A stretch of DNA of 64,000 nucleotides from Streptomyces sp. 1331.2 (GTDB taxonomy: Bacteria > Actinomycetota > Actinomycetes > Streptomycetales > Streptomycetaceae), in assembly GCF_900199205.1 (NCBI RefSeq), contig NZ_OBMJ01000001.1, forward strand, positions 3,537,001-3,601,000, in the 5' to 3' direction. Shown here in pieces: positions 1 to 9,383 of this stretch (position 1 is its first letter; each line of letters begins with the position of its first letter). The notes beneath the pieces were generated by a model. The model was not told the origin of the DNA, did no database searches, and saw only the letters and a list, made by a program, of their open reading frames with translations. The position numbers were made by a program, and so were the translations under genes.

Positions 1-1469
1 CCACTGCCCCCGGCGCTGCCGCTGCTGCCCGCCGTACCTCCGCCACCGCCCGCGCCGCCGGAGCCGGCGCCATTGCCGGTGCCAGAGCCGCCCGAACCGG
101 CCTGGGTGGCCTTGCCGCCCTGGACGACGCAGTTGAGCGGCGCGCCCTGCTTGTCGCACTCGCTGGGCATCGGGGCGTTCTTGAGGACGGTCAGTTCGCC
201 GGCCGGGTTGAAGGTCGGGTTGGCGCAGTTGGAGAGGGTGTCCGGGTTGACCGGGCTGGCGTTGCCGGGGATGTTCCTGGTCTGCAGCAGGCCGCCCTTG
301 ACCAGGCCGCGCGGGATCGGCGAGTACCCGAGGTCGTCGGCCTTGCCCTGGCCCTCGCACAGCACGTAGGAGAGGAAGCGGCTGAGTGCGGAGCCCTTGT
401 CGTTGTTGAAGCGCGGCGGCGGGGGCTGGGCGGCGCCGGCGCGCGGCACGATCAGGTAGCTGTAGCTGGAGATCGGGTAGGCGCGCGGGTCGTTCATGGT
501 GTAGACGCCGTCGAGGTTCTGCTGCAGGTAGTTGGGGTCGTCGGGCGGGGTGCTGTCGTCCACGCCGCGGATCCGGGCGGCGGTGAGCGCGACGGCGACG
601 TTGGAGGCGGTCGGCAGCGCGTAGTAGCCGGCCTGGTTGAGCACCTTCACGACCGGCCAGTTGCTGCGCTTGGCGAAGGCGTACTCGTCGTAGCCGATGG
701 TGCCCAGGTTGCCCGGGGACTTGATGTACCCGGCGACGACGTCGGAGCCGTTCTGGGCGACCATCCGGCCGGACGGCGGGAAGAACTCGGTGTAGTCGCC
801 GCAGCTCACGCCGTTGACCGAGGTGCAGTAGGCGTCCCACTGGTCCTTGTGGGTGTGCTCCATCCAGCGGGTGAACTGCGCGGTGGCGCCGGAGCCGTCG
901 GAGCGGACGACCGGGGTGATCTGCAGATTGGGCAGGGCCCTGCCGTAGTCGGCGGTGACCTTCGGGTCGTTCCAGTTGGTGATCTTGCCGGTGAAGATGT
1001 CCACGATGGTCTGCGGGGAGAGCCGCAGGTCGCGGACCTGCTTGCCGCCGACGACCAGGTTGTACATGAAGGTGGTGCCGCCCGCGGTGATCGGGACGTA
1101 GGAGAAGCCGTAGACCGGGTTCTCCCGGTCGCCACCGCCGCTCGCGTGGCCGTTCTGGCCGAGGCCGGTGTCCGGCGTGGACCGGAACGGCACGTCGGAG
1201 GCGGTGAAGTCGTCCTGCCCGTTGGACCACTGGGTGCGGCCGGCCGCCGAGCCGACCGGGTTGAAGCTGATCTGGATGCCCTGCGGGGACACGTCCTGCC
1301 GCCACTGGTCGATGGCCGGGCCGGCCCAGCTGGAGCCGTCCGCGCTCAGCGACACGGAGGCCGCCTGGGCCGGGGCCTGCCCGAGCAGCAGGGAGGCCGT
1401 GGCGAGCGAGAGGGACAGCGCCCCTGCCAGCAGCCGGGCCATGGAGCGCCTTGCGGCCTCCCGGAACAT
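1..1469 (-). CDS. pstS: PstS-like phosphate-binding protein, 3' end outside window
   Basis: Secreted substrate-binding protein of the PstS family, expected to deliver phosphate to the PstCA permease encoded just upstream. At least 489 residues lie in the window and the C-terminus runs off the left edge. It begins MFREAARRSMARLL with a hydrophobic signal peptide ending near AQA|A at about residue 36. Family signatures are the phosphate loop RSDGSGATAQF and GTIGYDEY. After the binding domain (to about residue 440) comes a Cys-containing stretch and then a Gly/Ser-rich linker at the window edge, which suggests a C-terminal anchor like that of the neighbour at 3995-6652 (inference). The ATG at 1469 follows GAGGAG at good spacing. 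It lies 38 nt after pstA and is probably co-transcribed. Phosphate specificity is inferred from family and context. Confidence 0.88.
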   Translation of the reverse strand, partial: MFREAARRSMARLLAGALSLSLATASLLLGQAPAQAASVSLSADGSSWAGPAIDQWRQDVSPQGIQISFNPVGSAAGRTQWSNGQDDFTASDVPFRSTPDTGLGQNGHASGGGDRENPVYGFSYVPITAGGTTFMYNLVVGGKQVRDLRLSPQTIVDIFTGKITNWNDPKVTADYGRALPNLQITPVVRSDGSGATAQFTRWMEHTHKDQWDAYCTSVNGVSCGDYTEFFPPSGRMVAQNGSDVVAGYIKSPGNLGTIGYDEYAFAKRSNWPVVKVLNQAGYYALPTASNVAVALTAARIRGVDDSTPPDDPNYLQQNLDGVYTMNDPRAYPISSYSYLIVPRAGAAQPPPPRFNNDKGSALSRFLSYVLCEGQGKADDLGYSPIPRGLVKGGLLQTRNIPGNASPVNPDTLSNCANPTFNPAGELTVLKNAPMPSECDKQGAPLNCVVQGGKATQAGSGGSGTGNGAGSGGAGGGGGTAGSSGSAGGS

Positions 1470-1507
1470 GGGAACTCCTCTGGTACGGAGGGTGGTTGAG
1501 CGGGACA

Positions 1508-2761
1508 TCAGTGCTGGGCCCGCGGTCGGAGGACGTACGGGCGGGTGGCCGCGTCGACGGCGGCCGCCTCCAGGCGGCGGGCGTCCCGGTCGATCCGGCG
1601 CTTCTGCGCCCGGGTCAGCTGCCCGGGCCGGCGGCCGCCGAGCAGCCGGGCGGTGACGAAGAGGACCAGCACGACGCCCATCAGGGTCAGGCCGGCCGCG
1701 AAGCCGCGCGCGATCATGCCCTCGTACGGCTGCTTGACGTAGTTCCAGATGTACAGCGGCAGCGACACCTGGTGCCCGTCGAAGGGGTTGCCGTTGAACT
1801 GCGGGGTGAAGCCGGCGGTGAGCAGCACCGGCGAGGTCTCGCCGACGCCGCGCGCCATGCCGAGCACCACCGCGGTCATCAGGCCGGGCCGGGCGGTCGG
1901 CAGCACCACGTTCCACACCGTGCGCCACTGGCTGCCGCCCAGGGCGTACGAGGCCTCCCGCAGGGTGCCGGGCACCAGCCGGATGACCACCTCGGCGGCC
2001 CGGGTGACGATCGGCATCATCATCACGGTGAGCGCGAGCGAGGCCGCGAAGCCGCTCTTCTCGAAGCCGAAGGTGATGATCACGATGCCGAAGACGAACA
2101 GGCCGGCCACGATGGACGGCAGCGCCGTCATCGCCTCGACCAGGGTGCGCACCGGGCGGGCCATCCGGCCGCCGACCTCGGACATGAAGACGGCCGCCGC
2201 GATGCCCAGCGGGACGGCGAACAGCGTGGCCAGGCCCAGCTGTTCGAGCGAGCCGACGGCGGCGTTGAGCGCGCCGCCGGAGGTGAGCGGGTCGAGCGGG
2301 CCGGTGTGCTCCATCGCCTCGGTGAAGAAATTGAGGTGCTGGGCCGCTTCCCAGCCCCGACCGGCGACGTAGCCGATCTGGTCGACGGTCAGTGCGACCA
2401 CCAGCAGCCCGGCGCTCCAGGCGACCACGGCGATCAGCCGGTCCCGCACCATCATCGGGGTCCACTGGAGCCGGCCGAGCGCGTAGTAGCCGCCCAGGAA
2501 GAGCGGGTACCAGCAGAGCAGGAAGCCGAGGGCGCCGCTGAACGGGAGCACCCGCTCGTACAGCACCCAGTCCAGTGCGAGCGAGCCGGCCAGGGAGCCC
2601 GCCACGGTGAGGACGTCGTCGCGGGTGATGCCGCCGATCCGGAGCTTCTGCTCGGGGCGCGGGGCACCGGCGGCGGCAGCAACGGACGCGGCAGTGGCGC
2701 CGGATGCGGGCTGGTCGGCGGCCCCGGACTCCGCGACCGGCGGCAGGTCGAGCGTGGTCAT
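1508..2761 (-). CDS. pstA: Phosphate ABC transporter permease PstA
   Basis: Inner-membrane permease of the Pst phosphate importer, pairing with PstC. It has 417 residues: a hydrophilic N-terminus of about 60, then several membrane helices. The cytoplasmic EAA loop for ATPase contact reads EASYALGGSQWRTVWNVVLP. At 417 residues it is longer than typical PstA (about 300) because of the Ala-rich N-terminus and two extra N-terminal hydrophobic segments. The start MTTLDLPP was chosen because AAAGGGT precedes it; the open frame continues upstream only as antisense-like sequence. It lies 65 nt downstream of pstC. No pstB is visible, and it may lie beyond the left edge. Confidence 0.93.
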   Translation of the reverse strand: MTTLDLPPVAESGAADQPASGATAASVAAAAGAPRPEQKLRIGGITRDDVLTVAGSLAGSLALDWVLYERVLPFSGALGFLLCWYPLFLGGYYALGRLQWTPMMVRDRLIAVVAWSAGLLVVALTVDQIGYVAGRGWEAAQHLNFFTEAMEHTGPLDPLTSGGALNAAVGSLEQLGLATLFAVPLGIAAAVFMSEVGGRMARPVRTLVEAMTALPSIVAGLFVFGIVIITFGFEKSGFAASLALTVMMMPIVTRAAEVVIRLVPGTLREASYALGGSQWRTVWNVVLPTARPGLMTAVVLGMARGVGETSPVLLTAGFTPQFNGNPFDGHQVSLPLYIWNYVKQPYEGMIARGFAAGLTLMGVVLVLFVTARLLGGRRPGQLTRAQKRRIDRDARRLEAAAVDAATRPYVLRPRAQH

Positions 2762-2826
2762 CGGGCGACCCTTTCGCGATTCGTGAATCGGACCGCCTGA
2801 CGCGGCGATTGACGGATGGTCATGGT

Positions 2827-3858
2827 TCAGTCCGCCGTGGCGGCGCCGGAGCGCGAGCGGCTGATGACGATCCCGGCCAGCACGTTGACCAGCAGGGTGA
2901 GCGCGAACAGCACCAGGCCGGCGGCCATCAGCGCGGAGAGCGACAGCGCGTCGGACTCGCCGAAGCGCAGCGCGATCAGCGCGGAGATCGAGTTGGCGCC
3001 GTTCTCCAGGATGTGCGTGATGGCCTTGAAATTCGGCGAGATGATCAGCGCGACCGCGATGGTCTCGCCCATCGCCCGGCCGAAGCCCAGCATCACCGCG
3101 CCGATCACCCCGCCCTTGCCGAACGGCAGCACCACCGTGCGGACCATCCCCCAGCGGGTCGAGCCCAGCGCGTACGCACCCTCCCGCTCGCCCTGCGGGG
3201 CCTGGGAGAAGACCTCCCGGCTGAGCGAGGTGATGATCGGGATGATCATCAGGGAGACCACCACGCCCGCGATGAAGGTCGACGAGGTGTACGAGGTGCC
3301 GATGTCGCCGATCCGCACCTTGAGGAAGGGGACGGTGTCGCCCAGGTGGTTGGCCAGCCAGCGGACGAAGCCGATGATCCGTGGCTGGAGGAAGAACAGG
3401 CCCCAGAGGCCGTACACGATGCTGGGGATCGCCGCCATCAGGTCGACGAGCGAGATCAGCGCGGCGCGCAGCCGCACCGGCGCGTACTCGGAGATGAAGA
3501 TCGCGGTGCCGAGCGCCACCGGAACGGCGATGACCAGCGCGATCACGGCGATCAGCAGGCCGTTGGGCAGGACGGCGGCGATGCCGAAGTTGTGCGCGGC
3601 GGTCTGCCACTTCTGCTCGGTCAGGAAGGACCAGCCGACGGCGCGCAGCGCGTCGGTGCCGCGCAGGATCAGGAAGAAGGCGATCAGTCCCATGATCGCG
3701 AAGACCGAGAGGCCGGCCATCCTGAGCACGCCGCGGAAGACCCGGTCGCCGGGGGTCGCGGGGGCGGTGATGGTGCGCGGGACGTCCTGGTCGGGCCCGT
3801 GGTCGGGTGGGCGTGGCGCCCCCGCGTACGGTGCCGCGGGCTGGGCGGCGGATGTCAT
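2827..3858 (-). CDS. pstC: Phosphate ABC transporter permease PstC
   Basis: Membrane permease partner of PstA, 343 residues. After about 45 hydrophilic residues it has a first helix (SVFAIMGLIAFFLILRG) and then five more. The EAA loop is EGAYALGSTRWGMVRTVVLP, and the family segment LVDLMAAIPSIVYGLWG is present. The ATG at 3858 (MTSAAQPAAPY) has GGAG eight bases upstream; a longer in-frame opening exists but overlaps the upstream stop region and is Pro/Arg-rich non-coding sequence. It follows the membrane-anchored binding protein by about 136 nt and precedes pstA, all in one direction. Confidence 0.93.
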   Translation of the reverse strand: MTSAAQPAAPYAGAPRPPDHGPDQDVPRTITAPATPGDRVFRGVLRMAGLSVFAIMGLIAFFLILRGTDALRAVGWSFLTEQKWQTAAHNFGIAAVLPNGLLIAVIALVIAVPVALGTAIFISEYAPVRLRAALISLVDLMAAIPSIVYGLWGLFFLQPRIIGFVRWLANHLGDTVPFLKVRIGDIGTSYTSSTFIAGVVVSLMIIPIITSLSREVFSQAPQGEREGAYALGSTRWGMVRTVVLPFGKGGVIGAVMLGFGRAMGETIAVALIISPNFKAITHILENGANSISALIALRFGESDALSLSALMAAGLVLFALTLLVNVLAGIVISRSRSGAATAD

Positions 3859-3994
3859 GGTGTGCTCTCCGTGCTCGGAACGGGCGTGTTCGGGAACGGG
3901 TCCTCGGGAAGGAGCGGGGCCTCGGGAAGGAGCGGGCGCGGCCGGGCCGTGCTCGGCGGGGCCGGGAGGGAACGGCCCCACCGAGCACGGCCTG

Positions 3995-6652
3995 CTACCT
4001 GCGGCGCAGCCGCGACCACCGGGTGCGGGCACCGGCCAGCACCTTCGCCCCGGCCGGGGTGCCGCCGAGGAACAGCGCGGCCGGGCCGCCGACCAGCAGC
4101 ACCAGGCCGGCGATCAGCGCGACGGGCAGCAGCAGCCGGGCGGTGCCGGGCCGGTCGGGCACCGGGGTGCCGACGGGGGCCGCGGCGAGCGGGGGGCCGG
4201 AGGGGCCGGCGGTCGCGCCGGGCTTGGCGCCCCCGGCCGTCGCCGCACCGCCGGAGGCCGCACCGCCGGCCGTACCCGTTCCGGTGGAACCGGTGGAACC
4301 GGTGGAACCGGCGCCGGAGAGCCCGCTCCCGGAGAGCCCGCCGCCGGACAGCCCGTCGGCCGAACCGAGGCCGCTGCCGGCGGCGTTGCCGTCCACGCCG
4401 CTACCGCCGACACTGCCGCCCGTACCGCCCGAGCCCGAGGCGCCGCCGTCCGTCCCGCCCGCCGTGCTGCCCGGGTCGGTGCCCGGGTTCGTCGGCGCGG
4501 TCTGGTTGCCGGGCAGCTTGCCGTCCTGCGCGGCGACGTGCTGCACGGCCTCCTGGGCCTGCTGCCGCTGGGCGCCGGTGAGGGCGAGATAGCCCTGGGC
4601 GAGCCGGCCGGGCGCGATGCCGTAGGTCTGGCCGTCGGTGGTCACCGTCTTGAGGAACTGCGCGATCGCGGCCGCCTTGGCGGCGGGCAGCCCGCCGGTG
4701 GGGACCATCGCGTACTGGACGACGCTCAGCGGGTAGGCGCGCGGGTCGCGCGAGAACGCGGTGTCGGGTGTGCCGTACGGCAGTTGCTGGACGCCGGTGG
4801 CCGGGTCGGTGGGCATGTCGGCGACGGCGGCCTGGAAGCCGGCCGTGGAGGGCGACACGTAGGAGCCGGCCGGGTTGAGCAGTGCCGCCTCGGGCAGCGA
4901 GAACGCCTTCGCCTGGGCGGTGTCCATGACGGCGAGCATCGCGCGCTGGCCGACGGCCTGCACGGCGCAGGGCTTGTGGCCGTTGCTGACCGGGTCGATG
5001 TTCGGGTCCTGGCAGTTGGGCTGGCTCTGCATCATGTTGCGCAGCACCCGGCCGATGCCGTCGAGGGACGGGTTCCACTCGTACTGCTTCCAGTGCCGCA
5101 GGTCGACGGTGGTGCTGTCCTGGTCGATGCCGGTGAAGTCCTGGGTCTGGAAGGCGTCCGTCGGGTAGCCGGCGAACTTCGGCTTCAGGTAGAGGCTGTC
5201 GATGTGCATGCCCCACGGGTCCGGCTCGCCGTCGAGGAAGCGGTACGCGTCCGGGTCCGCGGCCACCCACGAGGTCAGCAGGTAGGTGAGGTCGGTGGTG
5301 CCGCCGGGAACGCCGGGGTAGACGGTCAGGATCCCGCCGCAACTCGTCGGCCAGTGGATGCCGTTGGCGTCGGTCTCCGGGTTGAGCTGCCTGAACTCCG
5401 GGTCGGTGAAGAGGCAGACCGGGTTGCCGGCCACGGAGGGGATCGCCGCGCCCGGCGACGCGTAGGACTGGGTCAGCAGTTTCGCCATCAGCCGGGCGTT
5501 CAGCTTCATGTCGCGGATCTGCCGGCCGGTCTTCGGGTCGTCGACCAGGTAGGTGACCGAGATGCCGGTGGTGGCGAAGGGGGCGTAGACGTACGGGCGT
5601 GGCGGCGGTGAGCGGTCCGGGAGCGCCGTCAGCGCGACCTCAGTGGTGCTGCTGCCGCCGAGGAACGCCGCCCGGGCCTGCGGCTCGCCGCCGGCCGGGA
5701 CGTAGCCGACGGTCATCGGCGAGCTGCCCAGGCAGAGTCCGGCCCGCCACTGCTGCACGGCCCGGTTGGCCATCTCCAGCCCGGCCGCGCCGAAGGCCTG
5801 GTCGGCCGCCGCACAGGCATCCGCCGTGGGGGCGAAGCTGAGCGGCACCACGGTCCGGTGCTGCCAGGCGCACTGTTCGCTGGTGCGGTTGCCGGTCTTC
5901 CAGTTCTGGAAGGCGGTGCCGGGCTTCATGATGCCGTCGGCGGCGGTGTAGCCGTCCGGGTCGTCGTCCAGGTCGTGGAACTCGCAGTCGGCCCCGCCGT
6001 CGTGGGCCTGGAAGAGGTCCAGCGGGTCACCGCCGTAGTTCGGCTCGACCACCAGGGAGCAGGGGTGGGTCGCGTCGCAGCCGAGCGTGGCGCTCTCCTT
6101 GGCGCTCCACACCTCGATCGAGGCGCTGCCGGAGCCGTCCGGCCCGGTCGCGGCGATCACCTGGTTGGTGGGCCACTCGGGCGTCTCCAAGTGCGTGGGG
6201 CGGGGCGGCTGCTCGAAGCCCTTCGACCGCTCGCCGCCGTAGAGCGTGCTGCCGTAGCAGTCCGTGACCGCGGGGTCGGTGCCTCGGCACTGGTAGACCC
6301 GCACCGCGTAGAGGATGAAGTTCGACTCCTTGACCGCCACCGCGACCGGGGCCTTGGAGCCCAGCGCGACGGTCGGGGTGAAGCCGCTCCAGGAGACCTG
6401 CAGGACCTGGTTGGTGAGGTCAGCCGTCTGGGAGACGGTCACGCTGCCCGCCGGGCCGTACGACTTGGTGGCCGGAATCCAGACCTTCGGGCCCGGCACC
6501 GTCACGGCCGAGTCGGCCTGCGCCTGGGGCGCCGCACCCAGCCCGATCGGAACCACGGCGAGCGCCGCCACCACGGCCTTGACGAGTGCCAGGGCCGGTA
6601 GTCGACGGCGCCACCGCCCTCGCTCTCTCGGGTCGGGTACGCGGTTTCTCAT
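3995..6652 (-). CDS. Membrane-anchored PstS-like surface protein
   Basis: An 885-residue exported protein. A signal peptide (LVKAVVAALAVVPIGLGAAPQAQA) ends near residue 45. A large extracytoplasmic region follows, with a PstS-like stretch around YAPFATTGISVTYLVDDP and SGGIL/TVYPGVPGG. After it come a Gly/Ser/Thr-rich linker of about 130 residues, one C-terminal membrane helix (LLLPVALIAGLVLLVGGPAA) and an Arg-rich tail. The ATG at 6652 follows GGAGG at 7 nt. It sits between a secreted protein gene and pstC, so it is probably a tethered solute receptor or scaffold for the importer (inference). It is about twice the length of an ordinary PstS. The bound ligand cannot be read from sequence. Confidence 0.8.
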   Translation of the reverse strand: MRNRVPDPRERGRWRRRLPALALVKAVVAALAVVPIGLGAAPQAQADSAVTVPGPKVWIPATKSYGPAGSVTVSQTADLTNQVLQVSWSGFTPTVALGSKAPVAVAVKESNFILYAVRVYQCRGTDPAVTDCYGSTLYGGERSKGFEQPPRPTHLETPEWPTNQVIAATGPDGSGSASIEVWSAKESATLGCDATHPCSLVVEPNYGGDPLDLFQAHDGGADCEFHDLDDDPDGYTAADGIMKPGTAFQNWKTGNRTSEQCAWQHRTVVPLSFAPTADACAAADQAFGAAGLEMANRAVQQWRAGLCLGSSPMTVGYVPAGGEPQARAAFLGGSSTTEVALTALPDRSPPPRPYVYAPFATTGISVTYLVDDPKTGRQIRDMKLNARLMAKLLTQSYASPGAAIPSVAGNPVCLFTDPEFRQLNPETDANGIHWPTSCGGILTVYPGVPGGTTDLTYLLTSWVAADPDAYRFLDGEPDPWGMHIDSLYLKPKFAGYPTDAFQTQDFTGIDQDSTTVDLRHWKQYEWNPSLDGIGRVLRNMMQSQPNCQDPNIDPVSNGHKPCAVQAVGQRAMLAVMDTAQAKAFSLPEAALLNPAGSYVSPSTAGFQAAVADMPTDPATGVQQLPYGTPDTAFSRDPRAYPLSVVQYAMVPTGGLPAAKAAAIAQFLKTVTTDGQTYGIAPGRLAQGYLALTGAQRQQAQEAVQHVAAQDGKLPGNQTAPTNPGTDPGSTAGGTDGGASGSGGTGGSVGGSGVDGNAAGSGLGSADGLSGGGLSGSGLSGAGSTGSTGSTGTGTAGGAASGGAATAGGAKPGATAGPSGPPLAAAPVGTPVPDRPGTARLLLPVALIAGLVLLVGGPAALFLGGTPAGAKVLAGARTRWSRLRRR

Positions 6653-6870
6653 GGCCTGGCCTCCGGGAGGTGCGGGCCGCCGAGGGAGGCGGCGCGAGGG
6701 CGTCGGGCGCGCGGGGGACGGACGATTCCGTGCGTACCATTCGGCCAGCCGGACATGGCGGGATCCGGTCGGCCAGGTGTACGAGACCACAACGCGGCGA
6801 CTCCGTACCGGAGTTGGGAACTCCGCAGGCGGCGGGGCGGACCCGCCGCCTGCGGTGAGCACGCCCGGGC

Positions 6871-7467
6871 TCAGTGCGCCGGGGTGTAGGACAGCGCGAG
6901 CGAGCCGATCTGCTGGCCGGTGGTGAAGTAGCCGGTGCCGAGCTTGGCGTCGAGGTACTTCGCGCCCTCCGCGTCCAGCTGGAAGCTGGAGGAGGTCAGG
7001 TTCTGGGTCAGGCCGTTGCGGTTGACCACGTTGTCGCCGGCCGGGTCCAGCAGCGGCACGGGCGTGCCGGAGCCGTTCGGCACGGCGGTGAACCAGCCGT
7101 CGGCGACGGAGAAGTCGAGCTGCTTGAAGGTCACGCTCCTGCCGGTGGTGAGGTCCAGGAAGAGCAGGCCGCCACCGAACTGCACGTCGCCGTAGAAGGC
7201 CGGGATGTTCGCGGCGCCACCGCTCACCGGGAAGGTCACGGTGAGCCCGGCGGTCTGGTCGTACGACGGGCTGGCGGGCTGGAGCGGAATGACCACGATG
7301 CCGTTGAGCGCGGCGTTCGACAGGAAGTTCACGTCGGTGGTGATCACGGCCTGGCCGGCCGCCGGCGTGACGGGGGTGGTGTCGGCGACGGCCGCACCGC
7401 CCGCGGCGGTCACGGCGAGGACGACGGCGGCACCGGACGAGGCCAGCCGGGCGCGCATTCTGGACAT
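6871..7467 (-). CDS. Small secreted protein of unknown function
   Basis: 198 residues with a Sec signal peptide (SSGAAVVLAVTAAGGAAVAD). The mature part is beta-rich looking, Gly/Thr/Ser-rich, without cysteines or an anchor. I do not recognise the family. The ATG at 7467 follows AAGGAG at 6-7 nt; a second ATG nine bases in is possible. It lies between a PstS-like gene upstream and the anchored binding protein downstream on the same strand, so it is probably part of the phosphate operon and secreted along with its partners. It could be an accessory surface subunit. Confidence 0.8.
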   Translation of the reverse strand: MSRMRARLASSGAAVVLAVTAAGGAAVADTTPVTPAAGQAVITTDVNFLSNAALNGIVVIPLQPASPSYDQTAGLTVTFPVSGGAANIPAFYGDVQFGGGLLFLDLTTGRSVTFKQLDFSVADGWFTAVPNGSGTPVPLLDPAGDNVVNRNGLTQNLTSSSFQLDAEGAKYLDAKLGTGYFTTGQQIGSLALSYTPAH

Positions 7468-7603
7468 GCCGAACTCCTTGGGAGAGGTGGAGGGTTGGGA
7501 GAGGGACGGGGGTTGGCCGGTCGGGCGCCGGAGCCGGCCCGGCGGCCGCGGGGTGAGGCCCCGCGGCCGCCGGTGTGGTGCAGGTGGGGCTCAGGAGTGG
7601 GGC

Positions 7604-8638
7604 TCAGGAGTGGGTGACGCTGCCGCAGGCGAAGGAGGACAGCGGCAGGAAGCCGAAGCTCTTCAGGTCGGCGGCACCGTTGGTGCAGATCCAGCCGCCG
7701 CGGCCGAAGATGGCGCGCAGGGTGGTGCCGTGGGTGTCGGTGGCGGTCCACTCGGCGTCCCGGAAGACGTTGTAGACCACACGGGAGTACGGGGTGGCGG
7801 CGAAGGCGGAGCTGATGGTCTTGTTCACGGTGTCGACCGGCGCGACGCCGTCGACGGAGCGGATGGTCAGCGGGCCCTGGACGTCGGCGCCGCTGCCCTT
7901 GCCGAAGTAGACCTGGCCGATGTAGTGGGCCACGGAGTAGGGGACCAGCGCGTTGACGTCGGAGAGCTGGGTGTCGCTGCCCTCGTTCTCCTGGACGGTG
8001 CTGTTCACGCAGGCGCCCGGGTTGACGGCGGTGCCGCCACCGATGGTGGTCAGGAAGAACGAGCGGGTGCCGGAGCCGGTCTGCGGCAGGAAGGGCTTGA
8101 TCGTGGCGTTGGGGAGCGACGCGTTGATCTGGTTCCAGTTGGTGACCGTGCAGGTGTAGATGTCCTTCAGGTTCTGCGTGGTCAGGTTCGCCGGGGCGTT
8201 GCCGGTGGACGGGGCGGCCCAGGCGACGGCGTCCTTGGCCAGCGCGACGAAGTCGTCGGTGGTCGGGTCGGTCGGCTGCGGGGCGCGCGAGGAGCGGGCG
8301 AAGTCCACGGTGGCGCTGGTGTTGGCGTTCAGCGCGGTGATGCCGGCGCCGGAGCCGTTCGGGCGGGTGATCGGGGTGGCGCCCGACTTGGTGGTGATGG
8401 TGCCGGCGGGGATGGCGTCCCAGCTGTACAGGTGCGGGGCGCTCGGGTTGGTCACGGTCGCGTTGTAGTCGGCGGCGAGCTTGTTCAGCACGGCCTGGGT
8501 GGTGTCGGAGCCCACGCCCACGATGTCCTGGGCGTTCGGCAGGCTCGCCGGGTCGGCGACGGCGGTGCCGGCGAAGACGGTGGCGACCGAGGTCGCCAGC
8601 GCGGCGGCGGCAATCAGGTTGGCAGCGGTCCTACGCAT
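7604..8638 (-). CDS. Secreted PstS-like substrate-binding protein
   Basis: 344 residues: signal peptide ending near GTAVADPASLP, then a periplasmic-binding fold with PstS signatures. These include VGSDTTQAVLNKL at the N-terminus (as in GSDTT-type PstS relatives), PNGSGAGITAL, and QTGSGTRSFFL, the ligand loop. The C-terminus holds a Cys pair (ICTNG and ACGSVTHS) and has no membrane anchor or lipobox. The ATG at 8638 has AGGAAG upstream; the in-frame opening beyond it is not coding-like. It is the first gene of the minus-strand run that ends with pstC, pstA and pstS. Ligand identity is inferred from neighbours. Confidence 0.85.
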   Translation of the reverse strand: MRRTAANLIAAAALATSVATVFAGTAVADPASLPNAQDIVGVGSDTTQAVLNKLAADYNATVTNPSAPHLYSWDAIPAGTITTKSGATPITRPNGSGAGITALNANTSATVDFARSSRAPQPTDPTTDDFVALAKDAVAWAAPSTGNAPANLTTQNLKDIYTCTVTNWNQINASLPNATIKPFLPQTGSGTRSFFLTTIGGGTAVNPGACVNSTVQENEGSDTQLSDVNALVPYSVAHYIGQVYFGKGSGADVQGPLTIRSVDGVAPVDTVNKTISSAFAATPYSRVVYNVFRDAEWTATDTHGTTLRAIFGRGGWICTNGAADLKSFGFLPLSSFACGSVTHS

Positions 8639-8978
8639 GTTTCTCTTCCTCCGGTGGGAGAGACGTCCATCGCGTGAAACCCTTACTCCGGTCGGGAGTT
8701 CGGGGCCGGTGGCCGCGTCCGCTGCGGCCCGTCCGGCAGTGCCGATCCTGTCCGGCGGGCCGGTTCCGCCGGAAGGGCGGTCGAGCCGGGCAGCGGAATG
8801 TCGACTCATCGGTTCAGCGAGGTTTAGGCACTGGTCAGCGTGGACGCGGCAGGGGCGGGAGCGGGTGTACGAGCGGCGTCGACGTTCTTCTCCAGGAGGC
8901 TGCTCGGGGTGTTGCCGGAAACCTGCGCTTCACCGGAAACGCACGAACGGAGGGCCTGGCACGGCTCTCGGGAAACGG
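8639..8978. other. Intergenic region upstream of the phosphate operon
   Basis: No gene is visible in these 340 bases. They should hold the promoter of the phosphate-binding protein at 8638. On the plus strand, GTTCAG at 8812, GTTTAG at 8822 and GGTCAG at 8833 give a loose 10/11-nt repeat. This resembles the 11-nt direct repeats bound by PhoP in Streptomyces, but the match is imperfect. A lone GGTTTCACG-like half site lies near 8672-8681 on the minus strand. Confidence 0.35.
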
Positions 8979-9383
8979 CTACAGCGGCCGGTGACCGTCG
9001 CGCCCGGACCGGCGCAACTCCTGCCCCACCCACTGCAGTCCGGCCAGGAAGCCCTCGATCCCGGCCTGGCACTGGTCCCGCCGCAGGTACCCGCGCGCGC
9101 TGCGGGCGACCGGAACGGCGGCGGTCGCCCCCGGCCGGGTGCTGCGCACCGGCAGGTGGGCGGCCCAGACCCACTGGCGCCCCTCGGACTGCCCGACCGA
9201 GCACCGCAGCGCGGCCCGCTCGATCAGCAACTCACGTACGGCCTCGGCGAGTTCTTCCTCGCTGCGGTACGTCCGTACGCCGACGCCGAGCGGTCGGCCG
9301 TTGGCGGCGCGCAGCGCCCAGCCGACGCAGCGGTCGCCCGCCGGCACGATCAGCAGTCGCGGACCGCGCCGCTCAGCGGCCAT
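8979..9383 (-). CDS. DUF1508/YegP-like protein, copy B
   Basis: 134 residues, soluble. The N-terminal half (LLIVPAGDRCVGWALRAANG, then an acidic helix EEELAEAVREL) has the shape of a YegP/DUF1508 unit. The C-terminal half repeats features of the upstream neighbour: a WVW strand, a Ser-Ala-Arg-Gly-Tyr stretch, and a Cys-Gln before a helix with a Gly-Leu-Gln-Trp tail. The ATG at 9383 lies inside the end of the upstream gene (11-nt overlap), so translation is probably coupled. Its function is unknown. The assignment rests on family shape and on similarity between the two adjacent genes. Confidence 0.68.
   Translation of the reverse strand: MAAERRGPRLLIVPAGDRCVGWALRAANGRPLGVGVRTYRSEEELAEAVRELLIERAALRCSVGQSEGRQWVWAAHLPVRSTRPGATAAVPVARSARGYLRRDQCQAGIEGFLAGLQWVGQELRRSGRDGHRPL

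Noticed and set aside
1508..3988. An 826-codon minus-strand frame covering pstA plus upstream sequence
   Set aside because: Only the last 417 codons are PstA; the rest is an alternative frame of pstC.
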